The notes under the pieces are model-generated. The model was not told where the DNA came from. It saw only the letters and a program-made list of their open reading frames with translations, and did no database searches. A DNA stretch of 13,502 bases from JAVJUS01 sp040220455. Lineage in GTDB: Bacteria > Pseudomonadota > Alphaproteobacteria > DSM-16000 > Inquilinaceae. The position numbers and the translations under genes were made by a program. The stretch spans positions 1 through 13,502 of the forward strand of contig JAVJUS010000012.1 in assembly GCA_040220455.1 (NCBI GenBank), read 5' to 3'. Every line of letters begins with the position of its first letter. The stretch's first letter is position 1. Below are positions 12,912-13,502 of this stretch, piece by piece.

Positions 12912-13502
12912 TCATGGCGCGTCGGCGGTGGTCCGGCGACAGACGACAGCGTCCGGGTCGCGGCCCGTCAGCTTCGGACGCAGCTTCAAGAATACCCGGT
13001 AACCGGCCTCCAGCACGGGCATCGCGCCCGGCAGGCGGGATAGCCGGGCCATCCAGCCGAAGCCGGAAACCCGGGCCCAGATCTCGACGAAGGCGGCGGC
13101 GCCGTCGACCAGCGCGCCGTCGGGCCGGCGGACATGGAAGCGGGCCAGGGCGTCGCGGTTCAGGCGATCCCCGGCGACCGAGACGCGCGCCTCGTCCTCG
13201 AGGATGGCCGGCACCTGGTAGAAGCCGGGCTCGATCGTCACGGCCATGCCCGCCTCGAGGTCGCGGTCGAGCCGCAGGTACGCGAGCCCGAACTGCTCGC
13301 TCCGGCTCCGGCCCGGGGCGTAGCCCGCGCGGTCGCCCAGGTCCTCCATGTCGTGCACGTCGAGCCCGATCAGGTGGCCGACGCCGTGCGGGAAGAAGAG
13401 CGCGTGCACGCCGTCCGCGACCAGCTCGTCCGGATCGCCGCGCAGGACGCCGAGCTCCACCAGGCCGCTCGCGAGCGCGCGCGCCGCCGCGAGGTGCACG
13501 TC
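12912..13502 (-). CDS. M24 aminopeptidase P-like protein with DUF393-like C-terminus (partial)
   Basis: The frame is open to the window edge, so the N-terminus is missing; 197 codons are visible. The first half is an M24 metallopeptidase of the Xaa-Pro aminopeptidase type. It shows DVHLAAARALASGLVELGVL, the metal-binding HGVGHLIGLDVHD (about 13364-13386 region) and TIEPGFYQVPAIL, whose glutamate is the fourth ligand. The family then requires an IEDD-type segment with the fifth ligand, and this is absent. Instead, from about 13140-13200 onward the sequence reads FHVRRPDGALVDGAAAFVEIW and continues through LPGAMPVLEAGYRVFLKLRPKL, which is the C-terminal pattern of DUF393 (DCC-family thiol oxidoreductase-like) proteins without their N-terminal Cys pair. 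The product looks like an in-frame chimera left by a deletion, probably not an active peptidase. The photolyase start follows 7 bp after its stop. Confidence 0.75.
   Translation of the reverse strand, partial: DVHLAAARALASGLVELGVLRGDPDELVADGVHALFFPHGVGHLIGLDVHDMEDLGDRAGYAPGRSRSEQFGLAYLRLDRDLEAGMAVTIEPGFYQVPAILEDEARVSVAGDRLNRDALARFHVRRPDGALVDGAAAFVEIWARVSGFGWMARLSRLPGAMPVLEAGYRVFLKLRPKLTGRDPDAVVCRRTTADAP

Overview
The window is 13.5 kb of very G+C-rich bacterial chromosome, strongly dominated by G or C at third codon positions. Gene content points to an alphaproteobacterium, probably Rhodospirillales-like: ligase-associated repair genes, a B12-riboswitch-controlled CbtBA cobalt transporter, a photolyase with a DUF2256 partner, and a Fur-like operator. 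The taxonomic placement is inference. No rRNA, tRNA, CRISPR array or recognisable insertion sequence was found.

Layout. (1) 64-2839, minus strand: psuK, psuG, then pdeM. psuK and psuG form a pseudouridine salvage pair. pdeM is the metallophosphoesterase of the 'ligase-associated' DNA repair set. (2) 3035-5712, plus strand, divergent from psuK: the ligase-associated exonuclease and the ATP-dependent DNA ligase, overlapping by 4 bases. The fourth member of the set, the Lhr-type DEXH helicase, is not in the window. (3) 5713-6030: a convergent gap of about 320 bp with no gene, filled with palindromic repeats. (4) 6031-8043: a small cassette unlike its surroundings, with an XRE-type regulator (minus), a 118-residue protein of unknown function (plus) and a stand-alone PD-(D/E)xK nuclease of the HsdR N-terminal type (plus), part of which is clearly AT-richer. 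(5) 8044-8340: a second repeat-filled convergent gap that shares 54-bp and 77-bp near-identical blocks with the first, in the same order and orientation. (6) 8341-8727, minus: a small cupin. (7) 8942-10169, plus: cobalamin riboswitch, cbtB, cbtA. (8) 10353-11102, plus: a ZIP metal transporter with a Fur-like palindrome upstream. (9) 11137-13502, minus: an operon reading M24 peptidase (5' end outside the window), photolyase/cryptochrome, DUF2256 zinc-finger protein, with 7-nt gaps.

How the genes fit together. The exonuclease, ligase and PdeM are parts of one predicted DNA-damage response. Here they are split between two divergent transcription units, with the pseudouridine genes on the pdeM side. 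The photolyase adds light-dependent repair. The CbtBA and ZIP genes deal with transition-metal uptake, apparently under B12 and iron (Fur-type) control respectively.

The observations most worth a second look are four. The M24 peptidase frame runs into a DUF393-like C-terminus and so lacks the last metal-binding glutamate. Duplicated palindromic repeat arrays bracket the XRE/nuclease cassette. That cassette is a candidate orphan defence unit. The ligase-associated repair set is split.
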